Source: Paralvinella palmiformis (Eukaryota > Annelida > Polychaeta > Terebellida > Alvinellidae). Taken from it: a stretch of DNA of 64,000 nucleotides. The stretch lies in contig JAODUP010000119.1 of assembly GCA_025642065.1 (NCBI GenBank), forward strand, positions 785,001 through 849,000, written 5' to 3'. A program made the position numbers and the translations under genes. Under the pieces are notes generated by a model. That model searched no databases. It had not been told where the DNA came from and saw nothing but the letters and a program-made list of their open reading frames with translations. Positions 11,024-23,300 of the stretch are shown piece by piece (the stretch's first letter is position 1; each line of letters begins with the position of its first letter).

Positions 11024-11558
11024 CAATACCTGACTCAGTCCAGTTAGATGACAATTGACGATGATGTCGCTACTTGTCACAAAATGATCTAATAATAGTG
11101 GACTAATGTAGGAATAGTGTCTTTAATTATGGGGGATAACGTCATAATGATTACCAGGGACATCGTCAAGGATCATTCAACAATAAATAATTGCTAATTA
11201 AAAAGAATATATTTACGCCATTCTCTATTTATTTATAAAAATCGAGACATTCTATCACAGAGACTAATGATGAGGATAGTGAGGATAGTGAGGATAAGAT
11301 GAGGTTCTGGATAGGAAGATTATTGTCAATACTGCTCCATCTGACATCTAAGGTCAACGGAACTCGTGTCGAATGGAGATAGCAGCTAATGGTGATAGAC
11401 AATGTCCTAATGGACGGATACACCTAATGGTAGGGGTCTCTAATGGCGTTAGTTACCTAATGGAAATAAATATTCTGATCCATTATGTGTTTCCGTAAAG
11501 GAATGTAATTAAAGGTCAACTTAAAAATGTCACCTAGTTAGGTTATCTCTCTCTTTCT

Positions 11559-11672
11559 CATCCATCCGTCCGTCCGTCCATCCATCCATCCATCCATCCA
11601 TCCATCCATCCATTCATTCATTCATTCATTCATTCATTCATTCATTCATTCATTCATTCATCTATCAATCTA
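11559..11672. repeat. (CATC)n-(CATT)n tetranucleotide array
   Basis: CATC and CGTC units followed by about 14 CATT units. Confidence 0.95.
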
Positions 11673-11894
11673 TCCATCCTTCTGAGTATAGATGTTTATT
11701 TGTTTGTTCAAGCGGTGTATCAAAACGTCATAAAATAGATAATTACGAATCCGGAATAAAATGTCTGGATAACTTCCTATTATGATGAAGATGGTTAATT
11801 CTTTACGGCCACTTTTGTGCACATGGTAGGCTAAATGGGCCGAGCGACCTCAAAAAGTAATGAAGCGAAGTAAAAGATGAAACACTCTTCAGAT

Positions 11895-11975
11895 ATGCCT
11901 ACGCCGATACTCGAACTGAGATAGTAGTGATCTGTGGTCCAACGCGCTTTCAGCTATACCACGGAAGCAGCCCAG
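11895..11975 (-). mobile_element. tRNA-derived SINE head, degraded
   Basis: On the minus strand, GTGGTATAGCTGAAAGCGCG resembles a Pol III A box and AGTTCGAGTATC (complement of 11906-11917) a B box, at tRNA-like spacing, with an acceptor-like GCTTCC start. The cloverleaf is imperfect and no matching 3' acceptor strand was found, so this is a SINE or tRNA pseudogene. Confidence 0.6.
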
Positions 11976-12674
11976 AGAGAGAAATAGAGAGAGAGAGAGA
12001 CTATGTATGTATGTATGTGTGCGCGTGCGCGCGTACTTGTGCCATATAAAAGTGATGTTTAATGAACCATATGTTTAATGACATTATAAATCAACATCAC
12101 ATGCCCTGATCAGTCATAAGCTGAGAATAGGGAATATTTATCACTGGAAGACTTTTTAAATATGTGACAGATTCGAGGATAAATAATTATTAGGCTTCAA
12201 ACTCATACAAAATTAAGCTAATTCCACATCCAGAACTGATGAAATTACATGATACGTTCAAGTGAGCACGCATGCGCATATACAGGTGCGCGCATGCACA
12301 TACACACAATATAGGGGCGAGTGCGTGCACACAGTATTGAAGAATAATTTATACTATCTGGAGTAGAGGGTTTTGTCCAGAAGCAGATGTTCTGGGATCA
12401 ATAAACTATTGTTTGCTGTTACACCGGATAGAGCGTTCTACTTACAGATATATGAGACTTATTATTCTACGCTAGACGTCGCTCGTTCCGCCATTTGCCG
12501 ACGTAACCCTCCCCTCCCAGATATACTTGACAACAAAAACAGGAAAACGGACTGAGGCCTCTTGTCTATAGCAGAAGCTGGCGGGGTGGGTGGCTACTAT
12601 CTTGATTATTGAATTGGAGATGAAGCGGGTGAAATATGCTGGAAGTAACCACCCCGTCATATCGGTGAGTGTCT

Positions 12675-12758
12675 CCGTTCTGATAGTTGGTACAGTACGG
12701 ATCCGTTCTGACAGTTGGTACAGTACGGATCCGTTCTGATAGTTGGTACAGTAAGGAT
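12675..12758. repeat. 28-bp tandem repeat, three copies
   Basis: Units begin at 12675, 12703 and 12731 with one mismatch each (CCGTTCTGATAGTTGGTACA core). They are directly adjacent with no spacers, so this is not a CRISPR array. Confidence 0.95.
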
Positions 12759-13324
12759 CCATAACGTAACAGATAGTTCATCTTTGTAGCTATCTACGTG
12801 GCCTCAGAAAGACGTAAACAACATGCACCAAACTAGGACCGATTAGGAACTAGCTCCAGAATTCCAGTCCAGTCGCTGGCCGAAACCGGGATTCGTCGGG
12901 AAGGCCAATGCTGATTGGGCCGGTCGATCCAGATTAGGCAAGTGCCTCTTTTTGGTGATTATTTTTCGTGTGCTTTCGGCGGATTAATCTTATATTTCCT
13001 CCGGGAGATATTGATATGTTTGGGTTGTGATGGTAGTTGGTTGTAGTAAGCTGGCCGTGTACTCTCAGAGATGTTACGGTTTGGGGTGAGTAGGTTATCT
13101 ACTGGTTTGGATGGGATTGAAGGTATTTGGGGTCCTCGGGACGTGAGCACTTCTACAAACAATGGTCTTAATCTATACTAGCAGTGGAGATAACAAGTAT
13201 TTGTTTGCTTGACATAGTGAGTGAGATGGACAGACAGACAAAGAATTTGAGAATGGCAAGAGTGAGTGCGGTTGAGGAAATCAGCGGAGAATTGGAAACT
13301 TGATGTTTTGGTACTATATATAAG

Positions 13325-13399
13325 ATACACACACATACATACACACGCACGCACGCACGCACACACATACACACACAGTGAGAGAGAGAGAGAGAGAGT
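13325..13399. repeat. (CA)n/(GCAC)n/(GA)n microsatellite
   Basis: ACACATACATACACACGCAC run followed by about 20 bp of GA. Confidence 0.9.
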
Positions 13400-13834
13400 T
13401 TAATTACATAAAATCGGATCAGCTGATCATCTATCATCAATAAGGACCAATAAAGAATAACAAGTTCAATAAATAGCACTTTGACACCTCGGTATATCCG
13501 GAAAGATTGATCACTTTCATTCAGCTTTCTCCCGCTCCAGACGTCGTCGATTGATGAGGAGAATGTCCCGGTTATGGAGGAATGCGGCGTTTAGGAATAA
13601 AGCTGGAAGAAGGAATACAGTGTTAGAGAGCACTAACGGTCCGAACGCAGTACAGCTTATAGCATGACAATATCAGCCGAAACGTTAAGGTTGTGCAACG
13701 TCAAGAAAACTTTTATGCAGGAGTAAGTCAATGATATATTTAACCTCGACATTGGTATAATCTGCGACATATGTCCAAACGGCTACTCCGCATGGAGTCC
13801 TTTCATTTATAGGTGAAACATCCCATGAACTCCA

Positions 13835-13905
13835 ACAACACTAAGATTCGATCTCAAGATCCAATAATCTGCAGAGCTATGCGCTATCAAGTGCACCATG
13901 AGTGG
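13835..13905 (-). mobile_element. Possible tRNA-derived SINE head
   Basis: Minus strand: GGTGCACTTGATAGCGCATA (A-box-like) and GAGATCGAATCTTAG (B-box-like) about 35 bp apart. Weak but tRNA-like order. Confidence 0.4.
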
Positions 13906-13949
13906 AGTGGAGTTAGATCCTGTGTGTAGCCATAAGACCAGCTATATGA

Positions 13950-14460
13950 CACTATTACCGAGTGTGCTTGCCCGGCTTCTCAGGTCGAGATGGACAAGCC
14001 ACCAGATCTAAATAGATCGGTTCCGTGCAGGTCGAGGTGATACGCGACTCGGCGACGCGCGTACAGAGACACGGATAGCTAGGCCAATAACAGTCATCAA
14101 CGCTTCCCGCTGCCGCAACTGGCTCTCGCACCATTACCGTGGCCACCTCGTAAGGCGAATTAAGGCGCCATCGATGGCGAGGCTTCTCCCATCCATTGGC
14201 TTCCCTCGGCCGGCGAATATAGAGCGGCATAAAGCTAGCAGCAGGACTCCCAGACAGACCGATAACAGGCTGCTGCCAGCGAGAGAGTAGCACGGCAACG
14301 AGAAGACAATCAGCTTTCCAGCTTCTGGGAAACGAACGGCGTCGATTGTCACCGAATTGGAGCAACCAAAGACGTCGTCAGAGGTTTATAGAACGACAGC
14401 AGCTCGTCATCTAGTCGACGAACCAAGACAGCCATATAGGCTGTACCTTCTGCCATATTC
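13950..14460. other. CpG- and GC-rich block, no gene recognised
   Basis: This is distinctly more GC- and CpG-rich than its surroundings. It carries open frames on the minus strand (136 and 72 codons) without domain similarity or low-complexity features. It could be an unmethylated promoter-like region or an old exon of an unresolved gene. Confidence 0.3.
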
Positions 14461-14629
14461 ATTCCCCATCTGATGAGAGTGAGAACTGTTCTGTTCGGGT
14501 ATTGGGTATTAGTTTCCGCTCGAAGAGATTAATTCGACAGTCGATTGGTCTTGTTCCATCGCCTCGTGCTGAGGGATTAGTCTGTGGTTTGACTCGAGTA
14601 TACGTTACCAGGTAAGACCTGACTGTGCT

Positions 14630-15150
14630 GTGTAATGATGTGGTGGTTGTCTTGCGTCTTGTTTGTGTAACTGAGTGTCTCGTTATTATGGCTTGGCGTC
14701 TTGTTGTTGTGAATGAATGTTTTATTTCTGTGGTTGGGTTTTTTATTGTTGTTGAGTGGATTTATTATTATTGCAGATGGGTGTTTTTTTTTGACTGGAC
14801 GTCTTGTTGTTTGTGGTTGGACGTCTTGTTGTTATGGCTGGACGTGTTCTTGTTGTGGCTGGGTGTGTCGTTGTTGTGGTTGGGTATTTTGTTGTTGTGA
14901 GTGAATGTCTTATTATTGCAGATGACTGTTTTGTTGTTGTTGTTGTGCCTGCGTATCTTGTTGTTCTGGCTGGCCGTCTTGTTGTTTGTGGCTGGACGTC
15001 TTGTTGTTATGATTGGATGTCTTGTTGTTGTGGTTGTGTATTTTGTTGTGGGTGGACCTCTTGTTATGACTCGACGTCTTGCTACTATGACTGGATGTCT
15101 TAATGTTGAGTTTGGGTGACTTGCTGTTGCGGCTGGATGTCTCGTTTATC
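14630..15150 (+). repeat. G/T-rich minisatellite
   Basis: Degenerate tandem units of about 20-30 bp built on GGACGTCTTGTTGTTGTGG. The plus strand is almost devoid of A and C outside the GACGTC core. The frames read Leu/Val/Trp/Cys-rich repeats in all three phases, a sign of repeat DNA and not protein. Confidence 0.85.
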
Positions 15151-15835
15151 TTTTGGCTGACATTTATCAGCTTCCTCGCCAATAGTATGTCGTGCTAAGC
15201 GATTGTTTTACATATGTTTTACATTTGTATAATAAACAGCATATATTTAGCTTTTGCTTTGTTTCAATGACATTCAAAATGTTATCCATCATCTTTCTTT
15301 GATGTTATTTTATATTATTAGTTTCGCTCTGTGGTATTATTTCAAATGTCTCTCTAATGGTGGATGTTTTTTCACGCATTCTAATCTCTACCATCGAGAC
15401 AATCCTGTTAATCTCACATAGATATCATTCCATATTTTGTGTTATCTGATAGTTCACAGAATTTAGATTTAATCGATGTCCCCTGCTTTGATCTTGATTT
15501 CTTCACGTAATTTGTAGCCGAATTTTATACCAGGGGATTGATAATATCAGGATTTACACTGTCCTGGAGCGTAGTTGATAACGTGTTCTGGTGGTAATCA
15601 GTAATCGATGAATGGTGTATTGATTTTGTTCAGCCCGTGATTTGTGAGCGGAGCGGATCACGGAGTATGCCATGTTATGTTAAACAACAGAACAACTACT
15701 ACGATATTATAGATCCAGTAGCTTGTTGTTGATGGATCTGCATTCCCTGAAAATTAATTCCGGTTTCTATTTATAACATCCATTCCACACAGTTTTGTGT
15801 TTACATCCTCAGTCCTGGTGACATTCATTTGTGGG

Positions 15836-15965
15836 AAGGAGAGAGAGGGAGAGGGAGAGAGAGAGTAGGTGTGTGTGTGTGTGTATGTATGTCGGTCTGT
15901 CTGTATGTGTGTCTCTGTCTGTCTGTCTGTCTGTCTATACATCTGCCTATCTGTGAGTCTGGCTG
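15836..15965. repeat. (GA)n, (GT)n and (CTGT)n microsatellites
   Basis: Three adjacent simple-repeat tracts. Confidence 0.9.
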
Positions 15966-16549
15966 TATGTATGCTTGCGTAAATGTGTCGCATAACAATT
16001 GTAGTATTTAAATAATTACAATTGTTAGAATTGTGTTCTTTCATCCAGTACCTATTTCGAGGGATATTGATCGGTTAATTCATAGCAATATATAGAACTG
16101 GCCAGTATATCATTCATTTATATGTTAACTAGTATTCGAACTATGGATTATTAATGCATTTTCGTGGGCACTTCATATTTAATTTAATGATCTTTCGAAG
16201 TTCCAGTTACATTTGATGTATAGCTATCAACACTTATCAATTTAACATGCCATCTAGTAACCACATGACAAGCTCGTTTGTTCTTCAAACTCTCACAGCA
16301 CTCTTCAAGTCCACTTTCTCCCATATTCTTAGTGTCACACCATCTCTTCCTATATCCCACACCACTCTGACCTTTTGGCATATCATGCTATATTGTCATC
16401 TCCCATGCGGTGTTGTTCTCCTATCTTTTACGTTTTCTTATCTTCCATACTCTCCCTCTATCTCCCATGTTGTCCTGTACTTCTGTCTCCCACGCACTAT
16501 TACACGTTGCCCTGTCTAACATCATCAAATCTGCCATTTACCCCTTTCA

Positions 16550-16880
16550 TTTATTAGTTCGCTTACATATTTGCCTGAAGAATTCCCCTACCAATTTGCC
16601 TTTCATTGAGCCCCAAAACGTTCTATCAGTTCGCCTACCAGTTTGTCTATCAGTTAACTTACCAATGTTGCTAATTAACCGGCTAACAAGTTTACGTATT
16701 AGCTCACCCATTAGTTTGTCCATTCGCCGGCCTATATATTTCCCCCAAACAACCGATCAGTTACCCTACTAACCAATAAACCCATTAGTTTACTCACTAA
16801 CTCTACTAATAGTCTACTCGATATTTTGACTAGTATTCTGCCGAACAGCTCGTTCGGCATTTTGTCGATCTCTCGGCCCA
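16550..16880. repeat. Very degenerate short-unit repeat
   Basis: Recurring AGTTTGNCTAN/ACCAGTTTG-type words every 12-24 bp (for example 16629-16660, 16700-16725, 16770-16800). It looks like a decayed minisatellite. No gene. Confidence 0.5.
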
Positions 16881-17277
16881 ACAACCTGCCAATTTAGTCT
16901 ATTCGTGTCCAAGTCTCTATCTCTTCATGTACTATGACGTCCAGCACGTTATCTAAGATAGAGGATGACATCAGATGCTTTTGTTGTTTGTGTAAATGAA
17001 GGTAGCTACTTGTCATTGATTGATCTCAGTTTTGTCATTACTCATCTATGATAACTGTTTATCATTAGCTTCATTTCTCCTCTTGACATGATTAATAGGA
17101 AGAGGCGGATCTATTATTGTATTAGATGGGCGGGAGGGGAGGGGGGGGTAGTGATCGGTGTTGTTAAATGACGGAACGTGGTGTGTGGTTGAAGGAATTG
17201 TAATCGCGACTGAACGATGTCTACCGATGAGATATTTATGAGGTTCGGTTAGAATTTTTTTCATGCAAGATTTTGTG

Positions 17278-17281
<4 letters not shown>

Positions 17282-17327
<46 letters not shown>

Positions 17328-17360
17328 CATACATACATACACATACAGACACACACACTC
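17282..17360. repeat. (CA)n microsatellite
   Basis: About 45 bp of CA followed by CATA and CT tracts. Confidence 0.95.
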
Positions 17361-17833
17361 TCTCTCTAACCGCATATCTGCCATTGTGTAAATAACCAAT
17401 ATACTTCATGAGGGTTTTTTTTCTAATATAATTTTCCATATTCCGTTAACTCAACGACAATTTGTCGATGAACACAAACAGTCCAATCTCGTTAACGTAG
17501 ACACTTAGCCAAGTGTTCATTATCGATCACATTATTCTAGTCACGTAAAGTAACTTGATCATGTTCTCGGCTAAATTTACCTGCATCTTGACTTGATTCA
17601 GTTTGTTTCCTTTTAAGCAAGAACAAGCTTTGCCATAATGTCCTTTTAGCTAGATCATCGGAGAGATATTGTTCCCATCTAAAAGATCTCGGTCAACTGT
17701 CTGGTTTATATACATGACACGCCATATATTAGTTGGCCTTTATGTGTCGGCAATATTCTTGGTCAATGTTTATTTGAACCTTTCTTGGTATATCTCATGA
17801 GTTGAATCTTTCATATTAGTTTATATGATCAGC
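17361..17833. other. Intergenic, nothing recognised
   Basis: No ORF, RNA or repeat supported. Confidence 0.5.
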
Positions 17834-17838
17834 GCTCT

Positions 17839-17898
<60 letters not shown>

Positions 17899-17900
17899 TT
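17834..17900. repeat. (CT)n(GT)n microsatellite
   Basis: About 45 bp of CT then about 20 bp of GT. Confidence 0.95.
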
Positions 17901-18917
17901 GTTTGTCTTTCTTTCTCTCTCTCTTCTTCCTCCTAATTTCTCATATGTTCTAGTTTTTTATTGTAATTTGGCATAATTCTTGCACACCTTTTTTATCTTG
18001 TCCATACACTTTTCCTTCAGGTGTTATTCTTAGCAAAACGTCTTCTACATATATTAATCCAATTGATGTCACTTTTCCATATAATTGTCTTTGTTTGAGA
18101 TAACATACGAATCTTGTCTATCCGCTATCTGTTTCTTGTCATTATTTTTGTGTAAGAAGAATCCTTCCATACTGTTTATCTATCCCGATCTGCCATTGTT
18201 GTGGCGAGCGTGTGCCATTAGATCTTCCATATCGTGATTAATTCCTCGATCAATACCTAACCGTTCCTGATTAGTTCAGTTCACTGTTGGAGTATTGGCT
18301 AGCCTTTGGCATGTCAACCAGTAATAGTTTTACAGGATGTTTCACGCCATTATTGATTGGCTTAGGTCCAGGTTTTCAGTTCATTGTGTCCAGGCCGTGT
18401 TTCCTAGTTCATAATTTCCAGGCTGCCATTTTGTTTTATTTTGTTTACTATTCGGTGAAGACCATATTACGTTCAGCTCGGATCATATTTCTACAGAGCT
18501 CCTATTTTCCAATTCTCGGAGGTGGCCAGTTCTGGCACTGCTGGTTCGCATTTCTTTCTAACCATTTACATTCAGCGCCCTCTGTACTGTTTCCCATATT
18601 CCATTATTTATGTCCAGTTTCCGGTCTACAATGACGTAGTAAACATCGTCATAGACATCCCAGTGTCTTCTGTTTTTGTAGGATGTTTCGTTCATGTATC
18701 GTATACGCATCCCCTCCTCGCTGTGTCTCAGATAAGATAACGGGATGAACCACTCGGTTATAATTCTACGAGTTATCTCATCATATTCTGTCTAAATCCT
18801 GTTTTTTCTTCTCATTTACCCAATACACTGGTTCAAGTTTAGAATTGGGTCACTCTGTATCCTTTGGCTGAAAAAAAAAGAGGCTACACTAAATGGCTCT
18901 TTGGGGCATTTTTAAGC
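17901..18917. other. Intergenic, nothing recognised
   Basis: A 115-codon open frame at 18287-18634 has no domain, no splice context and atypical composition; not called. Confidence 0.45.
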
Positions 18918-18980
18918 CTCACTCACTCGTTCACTCACTCACTCACTCACTGACTGACTCACTTTCTCACTCACTCAGTT
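18918..18980. repeat. (CACT)n array
   Basis: About 14 CACT/TGACT units. Confidence 0.9.
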
Positions 18981-19794
18981 ACAGTGCTGCACTGAAAAGC
19001 TCAAGTTTACGGCTTGACTCCGGCTAATACCGACTACCCTAATGAGTATAATACTATAGCTACAATATATCGATATAAACATCAATCATACCATGTATGA
19101 TACTTATATAAGGCTGATCTGTCATCATAATTGATGACACCCTCGTGGTGATGAGGTATTTAGGCAGATAATGACAGAATAGGGCATGACATTGAGAGTA
19201 TGTATGTGCGCACGCGCATTACTACTTACAGCTAGTGTTCGGTGGTTGAGTAAGTTCTGGCACGCATGTACTTGTCATTTAATTCATCATCTACCAAGCC
19301 CCCCCCCCCCTTATCTCGGTTTCCCACACCCTTATTACCTACTCCCCCTCTCCCTTGACAGTTCTCCCCCATTCTTTCCTCTATTCCCTCGATTCACGTC
19401 ATGTATACATTAATATTTGATACCCAAACTAATCGCCTCGCACGCCTTCCGTCCACGCAACGTATTAGCTGGCAACGTTTAGCATGCGACACGCAACGCC
19501 ATCATCATCAACGGGTTAGTGGCGACTCGCTATCTATATGCCAGTTTGTTTGGTCAGAAGCGATCCCATTCATTAATGAGTTTCTATCATTTGAACTGCA
19601 CTTTTCGTCACCGTCTGAAGCAACGGCTGTTGACCTTGTGAAGGGCGTGATCTTTTGAAGCTGAATATGTCGGCGAGTGAGGTTAAAGGGGTCATGTCTT
19701 ATTCGTGACATCAGATGGGGGAAATGGTCAGAAAGACACCGAAAGGTACAGTTGATGATGTCATGGTTTTAGTCTGTAACATGGAAAGGAGGTA

Positions 19795-20060
19795 GATATG
19801 CAGACATACAGATAGACTGGCAGACAGGAAGGTGGGGAGCCTGCCAGGGAGACCGTCATGTATGAGGGCAGGCAGTCAAGCAGGCTGGAGAGACGGAGTA
19901 ACAGAAGCACAGACAGACAAGTAGGAAGATAGGGAGGCAGGTGGCCAAGCAGGACGGAGAGAGGGAGTAACAGACAGACAGATAAACGGGCAGGCTGGCT
20001 AGACGGGCTAGATAAATAGACAGGCTGACAAACATACCAACAGATAGGCAGACATTAACT
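19795..20060. repeat. Degenerate CAGACAGG-type repeat
   Basis: Loose alternation of CAGACAG, GGCAGG and CTGGCTAG words over about 260 bp, followed by a TAA/TGA trinucleotide run to 20100. Confidence 0.7.
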
Positions 20061-20102
20061 AATAATAATAATAATAATAATAATAATGATGATGATGATA
20101 AA
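20061..20102. repeat. (TAA)n-(TGA)n
   Basis: Trinucleotide run. Confidence 0.9.
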
Positions 20103-20262
20103 GTGGAAGCAAAAACTAACTAATAAGTAACAGTCAGCTAAACATCCCATCACCGACTAAATATTTAAAAAAATGGGTCACCAAGCTTCCATTAATATTC
20201 GTTGATGACGGTAATTGGACAGGAAACGTCATTTAATGGTTCCATTAGTTACTATTTTTTGT

Positions 20263-20348
<86 letters not shown>
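20263..20348. repeat. (GT)n microsatellite
   Basis: About 43 uninterrupted GT units; open frames here are artefacts. Confidence 0.98.
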
Positions 20349-20349
<1 letters not shown>

Positions 20350-20523
20350 TTATTTCTGGCCGAGAACCGCCTGTTTTCGCATGAGTCGACTGCATGGAAG
20401 GTCATTCAAAATTTTACTACCGTCTTGGGTTTGGTCGATTTTGTTCTATTTTCACAGATGACCAGAAATCGTCGTATTTAATCGTCGACCACGTATAATG
20501 AATACGTTTCGCTCCAGAACTGG

Positions 20524-20683
20524 TGACGTCACACACCCGCCAGGTGACGCGTTGGCATTTTTTTTATCAGAGGTTGGTACATTGGCGGTGTGACGTCACT
20601 CATTGTTGATGTGACGCGTCGTGATGCGGTATGACGGTGGTGTTGACGGAATCGTGACTTTATTTGTTAGCGAAGTGACGTCA
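20524..20683. promoter_or_regulatory. Cluster of three perfect CRE palindromes
   Basis: TGACGTCA occurs at 20524-20531, 20591-20598 and 20676-20683. Two related TGACGCG words lie between them (near 20545 and 20612). TGACGTCA is the consensus site of CREB/ATF bZIP factors. An enhancer role is inference. No adjacent gene start was recognised, so the target is unknown. It may also be a decayed tandem repeat of about 70 bp. Confidence 0.4.
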
Positions 20684-21117
20684 GCCATCAGTATAACTTA
20701 ACTCGTCAAAATCAGATTGACTAACAAGATGTGTTGTTTGTTAATGTATCCCTGTAGGCGGGGGGGGAGGTATTCATATATGTACATATCACCTTTACTT
20801 AACACCAGAAAGAATACAAATATGGAGAAGTTGAGATAAATACAGGATCAGAAAATGAACGGGTTATGTGGACTTTAGGATGGGTGTGTGTGTGTGAACA
20901 ACTTGGGTAGTGTAAGCGATAAAAGTGTGGTGTAAATTATATATGAGAGATGGACATAGAATGTGTTTAGTACGTGTAAAGTCAGTGTGTTGTACATCTG
21001 AAAGAGGGTGTGGGTATAATCAAGGGTTGTAGTAGAAAGGGAGGATGACACTATATAATAGACGAGACTGAGTGATGTAACACTTGAGAATCGGCGGTTT
21101 CTGTGTGTGCTGTTGTT

Positions 21118-21119
<2 letters not shown>

Positions 21120-21153
<34 letters not shown>

Positions 21154-21164
21154 GTTATTATTAT
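21120..21164. repeat. (TTA)n microsatellite
   Basis: Trinucleotide run within a GTT-rich stretch. Confidence 0.95.
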
Positions 21165-21342
21165 GAATGTTGTTATCGTTGTTGTTATTACTGCTGCTAA
21201 AATAAGACAGCGGGACAGAGTCTGTGGGACAAAATGACCTTGGGGTAGAGTCTGTAAAATAGGAAATTGTATGGTACAGAATCTACTGAATAGTGAGAAG
21301 GTGGGATATATAGCGTGTGTCGTAAAGAATGTGAAGATTAGT

Positions 21343-21710
21343 GAGCTCCGGTGGCCTAGAGGTTAAGCACCCGGCACTTGGTGCCAATGGTCGCAGGTTC
21401 GAACCCCGTAAGAGGTCGAAACTTTTCAGGGATTAATTTCTCGGCTCACTACATCGTGGGTGGCTGACCACGTTAAATGGCGCTGCCGTCTCCACTGAAT
21501 TATTTAAAATAAAGGGGGACGTTAAAAACCCTGAGGACGTAAAACACTCTGGCAGTGACCACCCTCAGGGTATTTCGGCTCCATCTTTCCGTACTGCTCC
21601 CCTGTGAGTGGTGGGGGAGGAGGTTTCTCAACCACTCCAACATAGAGGCTGTGCTGATTAAGCGACAGCCTAGGGATTCTCCCCGAACAACAAAACCAAA
21701 CCAAAACCAA
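21343..21710 (+). mobile_element. tRNA-derived SINE, nearly full length
   Basis: The tRNA-like head has an A box TGGCCTAGAGG (21352-21362) and a perfect B box GGTTCGAACCC (21396-21406). A body of about 270 bp unrelated to tRNA follows, ending in a simple ACAAAACCAAACCAAAACCA tail. The head is much better preserved than those of the other SINE-like copies here. Not a tRNA gene: no paired acceptor stem follows the B box. Confidence 0.88.
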
Positions 21711-21714
21711 TGTA

Positions 21715-22175
21715 AAGATTGAGGGTTTGAGGGGGCAGAATGTATGTGGGGTTTGAGAGTCTATAGGGAAGAACGTTTGTGGGGTTTGACAGTCTATAGA
21801 CCAAAGAGTCTGTGTGGTTTCAGAATATATAAGGTAGAGAGTCCATAGGCTCTGAGTATGTATAGTTTAGATAGTATGTAGGATTTGAGAGTTTATAGGG
21901 CAGAGAGTATGTGGAGTTTGAGAGTCTATAGACCAGAGAGTATTATGTGCGGTTTGAGAATCTCTAGGCGAGTGAGTCTGTGGGGGGAGATTCGGAATTT
22001 GTAGGATAAAGGCTGTACAAGACAACGTGTTGGTGGGGTCACGAGTCATTGGGGGAAGACTGTCGTCTGGGTGGATGGTATATGGGGTAGAGAGTATATG
22101 GTTTAGGACGTCTCTGATGTAGAGGGTATGTCGTCGTGGGGAAGATAGTCTGTGGGGATAGTCGTCTGTGAGACT
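21715..22175. repeat. Degenerate 35-40-bp minisatellite
   Basis: Repeated GGTTTGAGAGTCTATAGGG...AGAGAGTATGTGG motif, at least eight decayed units to about 22010 and weaker ones beyond. Confidence 0.75.
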
Positions 22176-22599
22176 GTCCGACTGTGGATGGATTTCTGTC
22201 CATAAGTAGAGAATGTTTAAGCAAAATACTGTCTGTTAAGTAAGTGCCAAGCTTCTGGGGAAAGACAAGTTGTGTGTGTGTTATGTGTGTGTGTGTGTCT
22301 CTGTGTGTGTGTTTTAGGGTACATAGTAAGAGGCAACAGGCACAGAGCATCAACATATCTAAACACCCTTCGAAACCTACCTCCATAAATCTAAATGCTG
22401 TATTGGTAAGACAAGATGAGAACAAGATGATGTGTGTGCTGGGTGCATGATGAACTGTGCGCAATGCGAACAGGGAACTAAAGGTATTGTGGGCAGGACG
22501 AAATGCTAAAGTCCAGTTCTGGAAGCCCGAACATCTTGCGGGGCTTAAACATCATCCACCATCAACTAGGTCAACACTAATCCAACACTCATCTCTCGT

Positions 22600-23300
22600 A
22601 CTATGGATCTCCATTGGCCTAATCGAGTGTCAGAAGTGCGTCACTTCTCCACAAACGTTCGTCTCCTTTTCCGCGGCCACGATTCCAATTTCCGTAACCA
22701 TAAAGCAACTTCCGGTTCCTGTGTGCCCGTCACGCCACCGAACGCTATTCATTAGTCACGTGCTCGGTTAGCCGAGATTCTCGCGGGATTTGCGATCTTA
22801 TCGATCAGTCATGTATTTCTTTTTTCTTGTCAGCGAAAAGACAAAACAATTAAACGTAATTTGCGGCATATATAAAATTGCAATATCTATTGTTTAGAAG
22901 GCCGGTAAACAATGTTCACGCATTCAATAACCAAAATACAGAGATGTTTGTTTACACGTAAACCGGGAAACAAACAACTACTGACTCTTGTTTACACCCA
23001 ATTGAGTTCAATTCTTTGTCGTCACCATATTTGCATACAGACGACTTGGCGGATGATGGATGGTTTACTTGGTCGAAGTAGTTCACGGACGAGTCCTCAC
23101 CTCGTCGCCTGTTGTCTTTCGGACGAGGTCACGACGTGAACGCCATCTAACGGTGGGCCGAAACTTGACGGCCGTGACACGTGATCTGGTTAACAATGGC
23201 GACCGACCTCGATCCCGTGTTATAATGTTATCTACTTCGGGGGGGGGGGAACCAGATTATGGTAGAGATCTTGGTGACGTTCTGAGGTGAATAATGACAT
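22600..23300. other. CpG-rich block, possible promoter
   Basis: CpG-dense sequence (22640-22800 and 23040-23290) with TTCCGG, CACGTG and TCTCGCGGGA-like words typical of housekeeping promoters. No first exon could be placed. The nearest downstream plus-strand gene is the LRR gene at 27456. Confidence 0.3.

Noticed and set aside
12675..12758. 28-bp repeats resembling CRISPR repeats
   Set aside because: Units are directly adjacent without spacers, and the genome is animal.
13955..14365. 136-codon minus-strand frame in CpG-rich DNA
   Set aside because: No motif, splice sites or protein-like composition; GC-rich DNA has few stops.
18287..18634. 115-codon plus-strand frame
   Set aside because: No domain, no codon bias and no neighbouring exon.
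20202..20481. Open frames of Cys-Val repeats
   Set aside because: These are translations of the GT microsatellite. The same applies at 17236-17439, 25229-25491 and 15829-16044.
21343..21418. tRNA gene
   Set aside because: A and B boxes are present but no acceptor stem closes; the sequence runs into a SINE body. The same holds for 45236-45312 and 33830-33965.
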